DNA from: SIG710 sp045651985
GTDB lineage: Bacteria; Bacillota; Clostridia; Oscillospirales; CAG-272
Assembly (NCBI GenBank): GCA_045651985.1
Contig: JAZRTK010000039.1
Span: 1-6,688, forward strand
Reading direction: 5' to 3'
Length of the DNA: 6,688 bases
Shown in pieces: positions 1 to 6,652 of the stretch (position 1 is the stretch's first letter; each line of letters opens with the position of its first letter). The translations under genes were made by a program, and so were the position numbers. The notes under the pieces are model-generated. The model ran no database searches. It saw nothing but the letters and a program-made list of their open reading frames with translations, and was not told the origin of the DNA.

Positions 1-239
1 ATCGCGATATCTCTATCCTTAGGAGCAACGTCGTTTACCAATCTGTCGCCGATGAAAAGCTCACCCTCGGTGATTTCTTCAAGACCTGCGATCATACGGA
101 GAGTCGTGGACTTACCGCATCCGGAAGGTCCTACGAAAACGATGAACTCCTTATCCTTGATCTCAAGGTTGAAGTCGGAAACAGCGGTAACGCCGCCGGG
201 ATACTTCTTATAAATATGCTTAAGGGAAAGGCTTGCCAT
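1..239 (-). CDS. Sugar ABC transporter ATP-binding protein, MsmK/UgpC type (N-terminal part, cut by window edge)
   Basis: The ATPase subunit of a carbohydrate ABC importer; it would sit on the cytoplasmic face of the permease pair and hydrolyse ATP to drive uptake. Only the first 79 residues are present; the gene runs off the left edge. The reading begins MASLSLKHIYKKYPGG and carries a clear Walker A motif, GPSGCGKST, at residues 37-45, followed by TLRMIAGLEEITEGELFIGD and the VNDVAPKDRDIA stretch typical of the MalK/MsmK/UgpC subgroup just before the Q-loop. The Q-loop, signature motif, Walker B and the C-terminal regulatory domain lie outside the window. The start is fixed by an AAGGAGGA ribosome binding site 7 bases upstream. 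In Bacillota one such ATPase often serves several sugar importers and stands alone; whether that holds here cannot be seen. The family call is firm, the exact substrate unknown. Confidence 0.93.
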   Translation of the reverse strand, partial: MASLSLKHIYKKYPGGVTAVSDFNLEIKDKEFIVFVGPSGCGKSTTLRMIAGLEEITEGELFIGDRLVNDVAPKDRDIA

Positions 240-245
240 TGATAA

Positions 246-253
246 TCCTCCTT
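246..253 (-). promoter_or_regulatory. Ribosome binding site of the ABC ATPase gene
   Basis: Read on the minus strand this is AAGGAGGA, a near-perfect anti-Shine-Dalgarno match, with 7 bases between its GGAGG core and the ATG at 239. It fixes the start of the ATPase gene. Confidence 0.85.
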
Positions 254-301
254 GGCTGAACGGTCTCGCGGCCGCTCGATAGTACTTTATTTACGACATA
301 C

Positions 302-331
302 ATTTTACCACAAAACAACAGAAAATGTAAG
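302..331 (-). promoter_or_regulatory. Candidate promoter of the ABC ATPase gene
   Basis: On the minus strand a -35-like CTTACA (326-331) and a -10-like TAAAAT (302-307) are separated by 18 bases. The -10 matches the sigma-A consensus at 5 of 6 positions, the -35 at 4 of 6. Transcription would start near 295, giving a leader of about 55 bases. A perfect palindrome at 360-382 lies just upstream of the -35. This is a pattern match only; a moderate call. Confidence 0.5.
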
Positions 332-359
332 TGGTTATTTGCCTAAACTTTGACAGGTC

Positions 360-382
360 ACTTTGTGCAACTTGCACAAAGT
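360..382. promoter_or_regulatory. Perfect 23-base palindrome, possible operator
   Basis: Two 11-base arms (ACTTTGTGCAA and its exact reverse complement) flank a single central base at 371. It lies 34 bases beyond the tex stop codon and about 29 bases upstream of the candidate -35 box of the ABC ATPase gene. The symmetry and place suit a binding site for a dimeric regulator. The odd centre does not fit the even-spaced LacI/CcpA, CRP/FNR or Rex site layouts, although the outer TTGTG/CACAA halves resemble Rex half-sites. As RNA it could fold as a 9-bp stem with a 5-base loop, but no U-tract follows on the minus strand, so it does not look like an intrinsic terminator for tex. The regulator is unknown. 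Confidence 0.55.
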
Positions 383-416
383 TGTCGATGTGAGAGTAAA
401 AATGTCAAAAAATGCT

Positions 417-2579
417 TTACGCTCTCTTTACGTTTTTCATGGTAAGGCTGATTCGCTTCTTTGCCACATCTACTTTAAGCACCTTAACGTTCACGATATC
501 ACCGACGCTGAGTACCTCGGATGGGTGCTTTATGTAGCGGTCGCATATCTCGGAAATGTGTACCAGACCGTCCTGGTGGACGCCGATATCAATGAATGCA
601 CCGAAGTCGATCACGTTGCGCACCGTGCCCACCAGCTCCATGTCGGGCTTCAGGTCGGACAGATCCATAATGTCATCGCGCAGAATAGGTGCGGGGGTTG
701 AATCGCGCAGGTCGCGTCCGGGCTTTTCAAGCTCGCCGATAATGTCCATCAAGGTAGGCTCGCCCACCTCAAGCTCTTCGCAGAGCTTCTTTATTCCGTA
801 CTCCTTCGCCTTTGCGCGGAGCTCGTCCAGCTTGCTCTCTGCCACGTCTGCGGAGGTGTATCCGAATTTTTCCAGAAGAGCCTTCGCTGCATCGTAGGAC
901 TCAGGGTGAACACCCGTGCGGTCAAGGACCTGACGGGAGGTAGGCACTCTCAAAAATCCCGCGCACTGCTGGTAAGCCTTGGCTCCAATCTTTGGCACCT
1001 TAAGGACCTGAGAACGTGAAGTAAATTCACCATTTTCCTCGCGGTAGCGAACGATGTTCTTCGCCGTGGTTGCATTGATGCCCGCAATATAAGAAAGGAG
1101 AGAATGAGAAGCGGTGTTAAGGTCAACGCCAACGCTGTTTACGCAGTCCTCCACCACGCCGCCGAGAGCTGTATCAAGCCTTGCGGGCTTCATGTCGTGC
1201 TGGTACTGTCCTACTCCGATAGCCTTGGGGTCTATCTTTACAAGCTCTGCCAGAGGGTCCTGAAGACGGCGGGCAATAGACACCGCCGAGCGCTGTGTAA
1301 CGTCAAAATCGGGAAACTCGTCCGCACCCAGCTTAGATGCGGAATAAACGGAAGCTCCCGCCTCGCTCACCATAGCATACTTGACGCTTCCGTCAAGCTC
1401 CTTTAGGGTGTTTGCGATAAATATCTCGCTTTCCTTTGAAGCGGTGCCGTTTCCTATTGCAACGATGTCGATGTTGTATTTCTTAATGAGGGAAAGAACC
1501 TTTTTCTTACTCTCCTCAATGCGTTCCTGGGGCTTTGTGGGGTAGATGACCGCGGTGTCAAGCACTTTTCCGGTCTTGTCAACCACCGCCAGCTTACAGC
1601 CGGTACGGTAGCCGGGGTCATATCCAAGGACTGTCTTGCCCTTAAGGGGCGCCTGCATGAGAAGGTTTTTCAGGTTGACCTCAAAGTTCACGATAGCCTT
1701 TTCCGCCGCGCCGTCGAACATATCCGAGCGTATCTCGCGCTCAACAGACGGCTCAATGAGACGGTCGTAGCTGTCAACCATTGCGGCGGTCAGATATTTT
1801 TCCGCAGGCGAGGTGGAATTATGTACCACGCAGTCGTAAAGGTAGTTGAGGATCATATCCTTGGGAACGTCTAATCTGACCTTCAGGATCTCCTCTTTTT
1901 CGCCGCGGTTGATGGCAAGGATCCTGTGGGCGGGGATCGCCTTTACGGGCTCGCTGTACTCGTAATACTGAGAGTAGACCGTGTCTTCCTCGGTCGACGC
2001 CTTTGAGGACAGCACGCCGTGGCGGAAGGTAAGACTGCGGATATTTTTTCTGTACTCGGCATTATCCGAAATATCCTCTGCGATAATATCGCAAGCGCCC
2101 GCAAGCGCGTCCTTTGCGCTCTCAACGCCCTTTTCCGCATCTATGTAAGCTTCCGCTTCTTCCTCAATGGACGGTGAATAAGATTTACGTTCTTCCAGAA
2201 TAAGCTGTGCCAGCGGCTCAAGTCCTTTTTCACGGGCAACCGACGCTCTCGTCTTTCTGTGAGGGCGGAAAGGACGGTAGATATCGTCCACCTCGGTGAG
2301 GGTCTGTGCGCCATCAATTGCGGCAATAAGCTCCTCGGTCAGCTTGCCCTGCCCGTCAATGAGGTTCTTTACCTCCTCCTTGCGCTTTTCGATGTTTCTC
2401 AGGTAATTGAGCTTTTCCTCAAGGTCTCGGAGCACCGTATCGTCAAGGCTTCCCGTGACCTCCTTACGGTATCGGGCAATAAAGGGTATGGTGTTTCCCT
2501 CGTCGATAAGAGCCACCGTCTTTGTAACCTGATCCTCTTTGAGCCCAAGCTCCTGTGCGAGTTTTAAAATAATGTCCAT
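417..2579 (-). CDS. tex: Tex, S1-domain RNA-binding transcription accessory protein
   Basis: A 720-residue cytoplasmic nucleic-acid-binding protein of the Tex/YdcI family, full length for the family. Members bind RNA and are tied to transcription or translation; the exact role in Clostridia is not settled. Order of domains: helical Tex N-terminal region (about 1-190) with the FRPHRKTRASVAREKGLEPLA signature near 104-124; a YqgF/RNase H-like fold from about 314 (GKTVLGYDPGYRTGCKLAVVD, then AIGNGTASKESE at 374-385); helix-hairpin-helix motifs at about 483-545; and an S1 RNA-binding domain at about 645-717 (VGTVRNVIDFGAFIDIGVHQDGLVHIS in two overlapping parts). The usual NPLD before VHPESY reads QVLD (around 550), a small departure. 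The ATG is preceded by GAGGAGA, and only 11 bases separate it from the rsuA stop, so tex is translated from the rsuA transcript. No clear intrinsic terminator follows the gene. Confidence 0.97.
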   Translation of the reverse strand: MDIILKLAQELGLKEDQVTKTVALIDEGNTIPFIARYRKEVTGSLDDTVLRDLEEKLNYLRNIEKRKEEVKNLIDGQGKLTEELIAAIDGAQTLTEVDDIYRPFRPHRKTRASVAREKGLEPLAQLILEERKSYSPSIEEEAEAYIDAEKGVESAKDALAGACDIIAEDISDNAEYRKNIRSLTFRHGVLSSKASTEEDTVYSQYYEYSEPVKAIPAHRILAINRGEKEEILKVRLDVPKDMILNYLYDCVVHNSTSPAEKYLTAAMVDSYDRLIEPSVEREIRSDMFDGAAEKAIVNFEVNLKNLLMQAPLKGKTVLGYDPGYRTGCKLAVVDKTGKVLDTAVIYPTKPQERIEESKKKVLSLIKKYNIDIVAIGNGTASKESEIFIANTLKELDGSVKYAMVSEAGASVYSASKLGADEFPDFDVTQRSAVSIARRLQDPLAELVKIDPKAIGVGQYQHDMKPARLDTALGGVVEDCVNSVGVDLNTASHSLLSYIAGINATTAKNIVRYREENGEFTSRSQVLKVPKIGAKAYQQCAGFLRVPTSRQVLDRTGVHPESYDAAKALLEKFGYTSADVAESKLDELRAKAKEYGIKKLCEELEVGEPTLMDIIGELEKPGRDLRDSTPAPILRDDIMDLSDLKPDMELVGTVRNVIDFGAFIDIGVHQDGLVHISEICDRYIKHPSEVLSVGDIVNVKVLKVDVAKKRISLTMKNVKRA

Positions 2580-2585
2580 TTTATG

Positions 2586-2592
2586 TCTCCTC
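2586..2592 (-). promoter_or_regulatory. Ribosome binding site of tex, overlapping the rsuA stop codon
   Basis: Reads GAGGAGA on the minus strand, 6 bases before the tex ATG. Its first two bases (2592-2591) are also the last two of the rsuA TGA stop codon (2591-2593), so a ribosome ending rsuA sits on this site. This supports translational coupling of the two genes. Confidence 0.8.
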
Positions 2593-3310
2593 AGATTTCG
2601 TTCTTTCCGTGTTCTTCAAGCGCCTTGATCTCGTCCTGCGTCAGAAATCGCCAATCTCCTCTTTCGGGTACGCCCTCCAAGGTCAGCGGTCCGAAAGTTA
2701 TGCGTTCAAGATATACGATCTTATTGTTCACGCTCTCAAACATTCGCTTTATCTGGTGGTATTTCCCTTCAATCAGCGTGATAGTACCTGATTTTTTGTC
2801 TGCGTCAAGTTCAATAACAGACGGCTTTGTTTCATAGCCGTCGTCCAGAGCAGTCCCCTCCTCCAAGGTACGTTTCTCCTCATCGGTCAAAGGGAATTTT
2901 GATTGGTAGCGGTATTTTTTTGCCACGTGGTTTCGGGGTGAAAGCAAACGATGTGCAAGGTCGCCGTTATCGGTTATAAGCACGAGTCCCAAGGTGTGCT
3001 TGTCAAGTCTTCCGCAAGGAAAAAGCTCAAAACGGCGAAGCTCTGCGGGAAGCAAGTCAAGAACCGTTTTATCCCGACCGTCCTCGGTAGCGCTGACCAC
3101 CCCGTCGGGCTTGTTGAGCAGTATGTATCTGAACTTTTCGTACGTTATCTGCTTACCGTTAAAGCAGACAACGTCCTTTTCGGGGTCAATGTGACGCGAG
3201 ACGTCACGGCAAGGGACGAAATTGACGCAAACAAGCCCGCCGCGCGCCGCCCTTGCCGCTTCGCTTCGGCTGGCTATTCCCATATTCGAAAGAAATTTAT
3301 CCAGCCTCAT
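2591..3310 (-). CDS. rsuA: 16S rRNA pseudouridine synthase, RsuA type
   Basis: A 239-residue enzyme of the RsuA/RluB/E/F family, which turns a uridine in rRNA into pseudouridine; RsuA itself acts on U516 of 16S rRNA (E. coli numbering). An S4 RNA-binding domain opens the protein (MRLDKFLSNMGIASRSEAAR, about 1-48). The catalytic domain has LNKPDGVVSA (65-74), the active-site motif GRLDKHTLGL with the presumed catalytic Asp at 103, and KKY near 131-133. The motif EGKYHQIKRMF (181-191) matches RsuA rather than RluB/RluF, whose members read closer to EGRNREVRR; this favours the 16S substrate. The ATG at 3310 is chosen because the S4 domain starts there and GAGGGAG lies 7 bases upstream; an in-frame TTG at 3391 would add 27 residues unlike the family. 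It is transcribed with tex and possibly preceded by a small membrane-peptide ORF. Confidence 0.95.
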   Translation of the reverse strand: MRLDKFLSNMGIASRSEAARAARGGLVCVNFVPCRDVSRHIDPEKDVVCFNGKQITYEKFRYILLNKPDGVVSATEDGRDKTVLDLLPAELRRFELFPCGRLDKHTLGLVLITDNGDLAHRLLSPRNHVAKKYRYQSKFPLTDEEKRTLEEGTALDDGYETKPSVIELDADKKSGTITLIEGKYHQIKRMFESVNNKIVYLERITFGPLTLEGVPERGDWRFLTQDEIKALEEHGKNEI

Positions 3311-3317
3311 GCTATTA

Positions 3318-3324
3318 CTCCCTC
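3318..3324 (-). promoter_or_regulatory. Ribosome binding site of rsuA
   Basis: Reads GAGGGAG on the minus strand with 7 bases to the ATG at 3310. It decides the start against the longer in-frame TTG start at 3391. Confidence 0.75.
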
Positions 3325-3332
3325 TTTTGTGC

Positions 3333-3428
3333 TTATATTCCTTCAAGGAAAACAAGGAAAATTGCTCCGCAGGCAACCAGCCCCGAGGCAAATCCCACCG
3401 TAAATTCTCGTATGATCTTTCTTTTCAT
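3333..3428 (-). CDS. Candidate 31-residue single-span membrane peptide upstream of rsuA
   Basis: I do not recognise this product. The frame runs from ATG at 3428 to TAA at 3333-3335. It starts with a basic segment, MKRKIIREF, followed by an uninterrupted hydrophobic stretch at residues 10-28 (TVGFASGLVACGAIFLVFL) and a short EGI tail, the layout of a small membrane protein with its N-terminus inside. Residues 12-16 (GFASG) form a GxxxG helix-packing motif. The stop lies 22 bases before the rsuA ATG, and the predicted start of transcription (about 3470) is some 42 bases upstream, so it would be the first cistron of the rsuA-tex transcript. Against it: no Shine-Dalgarno match precedes the ATG, and a frame this short can occur by chance. 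An in-frame stop lies 15 bases upstream, with no other ATG, GTG or TTG between, so the start has no rival. Confidence 0.4.
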   Translation of the reverse strand: MKRKIIREFTVGFASGLVACGAIFLVFLEGI

Positions 3429-3476
3429 TTTCAGCGACGGAATGCACTTTTAGTATGCGCTGTGCGCCGCTTCTAT

Positions 3477-3505
3477 ATTTTATCACATTCTTCCCTTTTT
3501 GTAAA
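3477..3505 (-). promoter_or_regulatory. Promoter of the (small ORF)-rsuA-tex operon
   Basis: On the minus strand TTTACA (3500-3505, 5 of 6 to the -35 consensus) and TAAAAT (3477-3482, 5 of 6 to the -10) are separated by exactly 17 bases, and TG one base before the -10 makes an extended -10. Transcription would begin near 3470. It lies back to back with the lacZ promoter, with about 21 A/T-rich bases between the two -35 boxes. Confidence 0.7.
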
Positions 3506-3526
3506 TAAATATTTTAAAAAAATCCC

Positions 3527-3555
3527 TTGAAAAAATACGAAATTCATGGTACTAT
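3527..3555 (+). promoter_or_regulatory. Promoter of the beta-galactosidase gene
   Basis: TTGAAA (3527-3532) and TACTAT (3550-3555) are 17 bases apart, with TGG directly before the -10 (extended -10). The start of transcription would be near 3562, giving a short leader of about 26 bases. This matters for the gene start: the in-frame ATG at 3546 lies inside this promoter, so it would not be on the message. No clear operator palindrome is visible around it. Confidence 0.6.
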
Positions 3556-3577
3556 TAGGGCAGAATCCAACCGACAC

Positions 3578-3582
3578 GGAGG
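3578..3582 (+). promoter_or_regulatory. Ribosome binding site of the beta-galactosidase gene
   Basis: GGAGG with 5 bases to the ATG at 3588. It selects 3588 over the upstream in-frame ATG at 3546, which has no ribosome binding site. Confidence 0.85.
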
Positions 3583-3587
3583 TCTAT

Positions 3588-6500
3588 ATGAACTTTGTTT
3601 TTGATTATCACAAGTCCCTATCGGATATACACGTGGGCTGCGCGGCTCCAAGGGCTTATTACGTCCCCTACACAAGCGAAAAGTCCGCTCTGCGCGATGT
3701 TCGCTCCGAATCGGAAAACTTCGTTTCCCTTTGCGGAGACTGGGATTTTAAATTCTATGAAAACGCCGACCGTCTGGATGATTTCACCTCTGACGGCTTC
3801 ACCACCGACGGCTTTGACATGATGACCGTCCCCATGAGCTGGCAGACCCGATGGAGATCGGGCTACGACACCCCTAATTACGCCAACATCAACTATCCTT
3901 TCCCCGTAAATCCTCCGTACATTCCGGAAAACAATCCCTGCGCCCTTTACAGCAGAAATTTCACGGTGGATGCAGATACTCTTGCTAAAAAATCGATATT
4001 TATCAACTTTGAGGGCGTTGACTCCTGCTTCTACCTCTTTGTCAACAACAAATTCGCCGCTTACAGTCAGGTCAGCCACATGACAAGCGAGGTGGACATC
4101 ACCACCTACCTTTACGCAGGCGAGAACAACATAAAGGTGCTGGTTTTCAAATGGTGCACAGGCTCTTATCTTGAGGACCAGGACAAGTTCCGTTACAGCG
4201 GGATCTTCCGCGAGGTCTATCTGCTCTTGCGCGACACTCTGCATATAGAGGACGTTTACGCCCGTCAGAGCGTGTCGGCCGACCTTGCCGGCGCAACTAT
4301 AAATCTTGAACTGACCGCAAACGGCAAGACTGAAGCGGCAGCAAAGCTCCTGTCTCCCGACGGAGAAGTTGTTGCCGAGAAAAAAATCACGATCAACAAA
4401 AACGGCGAGGCAGAATTTATCATTGATGATCCACAGTTATGGAACGACGAGGAGCCATGGCTCTATTCCCTGCTTATCTTCAGCGGAAGCGAGGTCATCT
4501 GTCTGCCTATTGCTCTGCGTCGTTACGAGATCAAGAACAGTGTCATTTATATCAACGGCAAAAAGGTCAAGGCAAGAGGTGTAAACCGTCACGACAGCGA
4601 CCCCGTTTTGGGCTCCGCAACGCCTTACGAGCACATGGTCCGCGACCTGCATATAATGAAGCGGCACAACATCAACATGGTACGCACAAGCCACTATCCA
4701 AACGACCCCAGATTTCTGACCCTGTGCGACCGTTTGGGCTTCTACGTATGCAACGAGACCGACCTTGAGACCCACGGAATGGGCACCATATCCTGGGGAA
4801 TGCTCACCGACAGCGACGAATGGACCGAATCCTATCTTGACCGCGTCCGTCTTATGTTCGAGCGTGACAAGAATCACGGCTGCGTAATTTTCTGGTCGTT
4901 GGGCAACGAGTCGGGATGTGGGAAGAATCAGCGACTCATGGCAGATTATCTCCATAAGAGAATGCCCGGGTGCTTTGTCCATTGCGAGGACCAAACTGCC
5001 CGCGGTCCCGCCGACAACGCCCAATACATCGACATATACAGCCGTATGTACACTTCCCCCGACGAGCTGAAAAAACTGCTCAAAACCGAAAAGCGTCCTA
5101 TCTATCTTTGCGAATACTGCCACGCCATGGGCAACGGCCCCGGCGACCTTGAGGAGTACTGGGACCTTATATGGGCAAACGACAACTTCTTCGGCGGCTG
5201 CGTCTGGGAGTTTACCGACCACGCATCTGCCGACGGGGATATTTACAATGAGCCGCAGTACAAATACGGCGGGGATTTCGGAGACTATCCCTCGGACGGT
5301 AATTTCTGCTGTGACGGTCTCGTTTACCCCGACCGCACGCCTCACTCGGGTCTGCTTGAATTAAAGCAGGTTCAAAAGCCCTTTGCACTTACGGCTTTCG
5401 ACCCCAAAACAGGCAAGCTGAAGATAAAGAACCGCCGTTATTTCACTTCCCTTTCCGACTGCGACTTAAACTGGAACGTGACGCGGAACGGCGCGGTGAT
5501 AGCACAGGGACGAATTGCAAGCCCTGCGGTGAATCCTCAGTATCAGAAGACCTTTGAAATTCCTTTTGACTTTGAAAGTGTTGACGGTTACAGCTACCTT
5601 AATCTGTCTCTCACCGCCAATTACGCCACCCCATGGTCTCGGGCGGGCTACGAGCTGGGCTTTGATCAGATAACGCTCTGCGAGTCCCCCGAAAAGATCG
5701 AAAAGTCTTCAAAGCAGGCGGTCAGAGCGGAAATAATTGACAACGAGATAATGATCCATGCAGGACACACTCATTACACGGTAAGCCGCTTCACGGGTCT
5801 TATCACCGCTATTGTGGACAACGGACGCAACCTTATCACCACACCCGTGACACCCAACATCTGGCGCGCACCTACCGACAACGACGGGTATCTGAAAAAT
5901 GATTGGTTAAATGTAGGAATGGAACGAGCCGTCACCACGTGTTTTGACTGCAACATTGAAAAAGCGGACAATGAGGCGGTGGTTGCCGCACATATCTCCA
6001 TGGGTGCGGCGGCAAGACGCGAGATCTTACACTTCAAGGTCACCTATACCTTCACTCCCGACGGCGGCGTCACCTTTGATTTTGACGTCAAGTGTTCAAA
6101 GGACATGCCCGATCTTCCCAGATTCGGCGTCATGTTCAACATGCCCGCCGACACCGAAAAGCTCAGATATTTCGGAAGGGGTCCTTACGAAAGCTACGAG
6201 GACAAGCATCTGGCTTCAAAGGTCGGGCTTTACTCGAGCAGTATCGTCGATCACTTTGAAAATTACATTCGCCCTCAGGAAAACATGGCGCACAACGGCA
6301 CCAAGTGGGTGCAGGTCTACTCATATGCAGGTCACGGACTGATGGCGGTAAAATGCGCGGACGATCTGAGCTTCAACGCAAGCCACTATACCCCCGCAAT
6401 GCTTGCCAAAGCAAGGCACAGCTATGAGCTAAAGCCCCTGAAGGAGACCGTATTCTGCATCGACAAGAGACAAAACGGCATAGGCTCCAACTCCTGCGGA

Positions 6501-6608
6501 CCAAAGCTGGCTGAAAAATACAGATTCAAGGCTGAGGACTTTAAATTCAAGTTCAAGCTTTTACCCGTTTTTGCCGAAAACGTCGATCCTTTTTCGATGA
6601 TCGGATAA
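3588..6608 (+). CDS. lacZ: Beta-galactosidase, glycoside hydrolase family 2 (LacZ type)
   Basis: A 1006-residue cytoplasmic enzyme (no signal peptide) that hydrolyses terminal beta-galactosides such as lactose; E. coli LacZ is 1024 residues. Five-domain LacZ layout: N-terminal jelly-roll sugar-binding domain (about 35-215) with NINYPFPVNPPYIP and YLEDQDKFRYSGIFREV, an Ig-like domain (to about 310), the TIM barrel (about 315-600), a second Ig-like domain, and the C-terminal small-chain domain (about 720-990) ending near GIGSNSCGP. Catalytic residues are present: acid/base Glu441 in SLGNESG and nucleophile Glu509 in CEYCHAMGN. The magnesium ligands of E. coli LacZ correspond to Glu394 and His396 (ETHGMG); substrate histidines correspond to His335 (RGVNRHD) and His369 (RTSHYP). 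The sodium-site Asn of E. coli (N604) is Asp576 here (FCCDGL), and the late sugar-binding Trp is replaced in NSCGP; both seem usual for Bacillota relatives. The start at 3588 is set by GGAGG. The gene has its own promoter and is followed by a probable terminator. Confidence 0.96.
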   Translation: MNFVFDYHKSLSDIHVGCAAPRAYYVPYTSEKSALRDVRSESENFVSLCGDWDFKFYENADRLDDFTSDGFTTDGFDMMTVPMSWQTRWRSGYDTPNYANINYPFPVNPPYIPENNPCALYSRNFTVDADTLAKKSIFINFEGVDSCFYLFVNNKFAAYSQVSHMTSEVDITTYLYAGENNIKVLVFKWCTGSYLEDQDKFRYSGIFREVYLLLRDTLHIEDVYARQSVSADLAGATINLELTANGKTEAAAKLLSPDGEVVAEKKITINKNGEAEFIIDDPQLWNDEEPWLYSLLIFSGSEVICLPIALRRYEIKNSVIYINGKKVKARGVNRHDSDPVLGSATPYEHMVRDLHIMKRHNINMVRTSHYPNDPRFLTLCDRLGFYVCNETDLETHGMGTISWGMLTDSDEWTESYLDRVRLMFERDKNHGCVIFWSLGNESGCGKNQRLMADYLHKRMPGCFVHCEDQTARGPADNAQYIDIYSRMYTSPDELKKLLKTEKRPIYLCEYCHAMGNGPGDLEEYWDLIWANDNFFGGCVWEFTDHASADGDIYNEPQYKYGGDFGDYPSDGNFCCDGLVYPDRTPHSGLLELKQVQKPFALTAFDPKTGKLKIKNRRYFTSLSDCDLNWNVTRNGAVIAQGRIASPAVNPQYQKTFEIPFDFESVDGYSYLNLSLTANYATPWSRAGYELGFDQITLCESPEKIEKSSKQAVRAEIIDNEIMIHAGHTHYTVSRFTGLITAIVDNGRNLITTPVTPNIWRAPTDNDGYLKNDWLNVGMERAVTTCFDCNIEKADNEAVVAAHISMGAAARREILHFKVTYTFTPDGGVTFDFDVKCSKDMPDLPRFGVMFNMPADTEKLRYFGRGPYESYEDKHLASKVGLYSSSIVDHFENYIRPQENMAHNGTKWVQVYSYAGHGLMAVKCADDLSFNASHYTPAMLAKARHSYELKPLKETVFCIDKRQNGIGSNSCGPKLAEKYRFKAEDFKFKFKLLPVFAENVDPFSMIG

Positions 6609-6617
6609 AATAAAAGA

Positions 6618-6652
6618 GCAGGGGGCCGGGGGCCCCGCGGGTTTTTTTTTTT
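6618..6652 (+). terminator. Probable intrinsic terminator of the beta-galactosidase gene
   Basis: Ten bases after the stop codon a GC-rich hairpin can form: GC and GGGGCC on the left (6618-6619, 6622-6627, with AG at 6620-6621 bulged), loop GGG (6628-6630), and GGCCCCGC on the right (6631-6638). Three G and then eleven T (6642-6652) follow. The three extra G before the T-run and the bulge are unusual, and the surrounding sequence looks degraded, so the real hairpin may differ from what is written here. Confidence 0.55.

Noticed and set aside
262..275. Adjacent GGTCTC and GCGGCCGC (BsaI- and NotI-like sites), suggesting a cloning scar
   Set aside because: The sequence is in a natural leader that continues smoothly into a good ribosome binding site and gene; no other vector-like sequence is present, so coincidence is likelier.
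380..408. A perfect -35 box TTGACA (403-408, minus strand) as the ATPase promoter
   Set aside because: At 16 to 18 bases spacing the -10 positions read GACAAC, ACAACT or CAACTT, all poor, and would lie on the palindrome; the 302-331 pair is better.
3311..3391. An N-terminal extension of rsuA by 27 residues from an in-frame TTG at 3391
   Set aside because: The S4 domain begins exactly at the ATG at 3310, which has its own GAGGGAG ribosome binding site; the extension has no family resemblance and overlaps the small membrane-peptide frame.
3457..3467. Small hairpin GCGC-TGT-GCGC in the leader of the rsuA operon
   Set aside because: A 4-bp stem with a 3-base loop and no U-tract is too weak to call a terminator or regulatory RNA.
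3546..3587. A start of the beta-galactosidase at the ATG at 3546, adding 14 residues
   Set aside because: That ATG lies between the -35 and -10 boxes of the likely promoter and has no ribosome binding site; the ATG at 3588 has GGAGG at ideal spacing.
3782..3816. Short internal repeat in the beta-galactosidase (SDGF then TDGF)
   Set aside because: Only four residues, imperfect, and in a surface-loop-like stretch; no sign of a meaningful repeat.
3618..5345. Long open frames on the minus strand opposite the beta-galactosidase gene (208 and 302 residues)
   Set aside because: They mirror the codon pattern of a clearly real GH2 gene, have no recognisable motifs and no ribosome binding sites; they are shadows.
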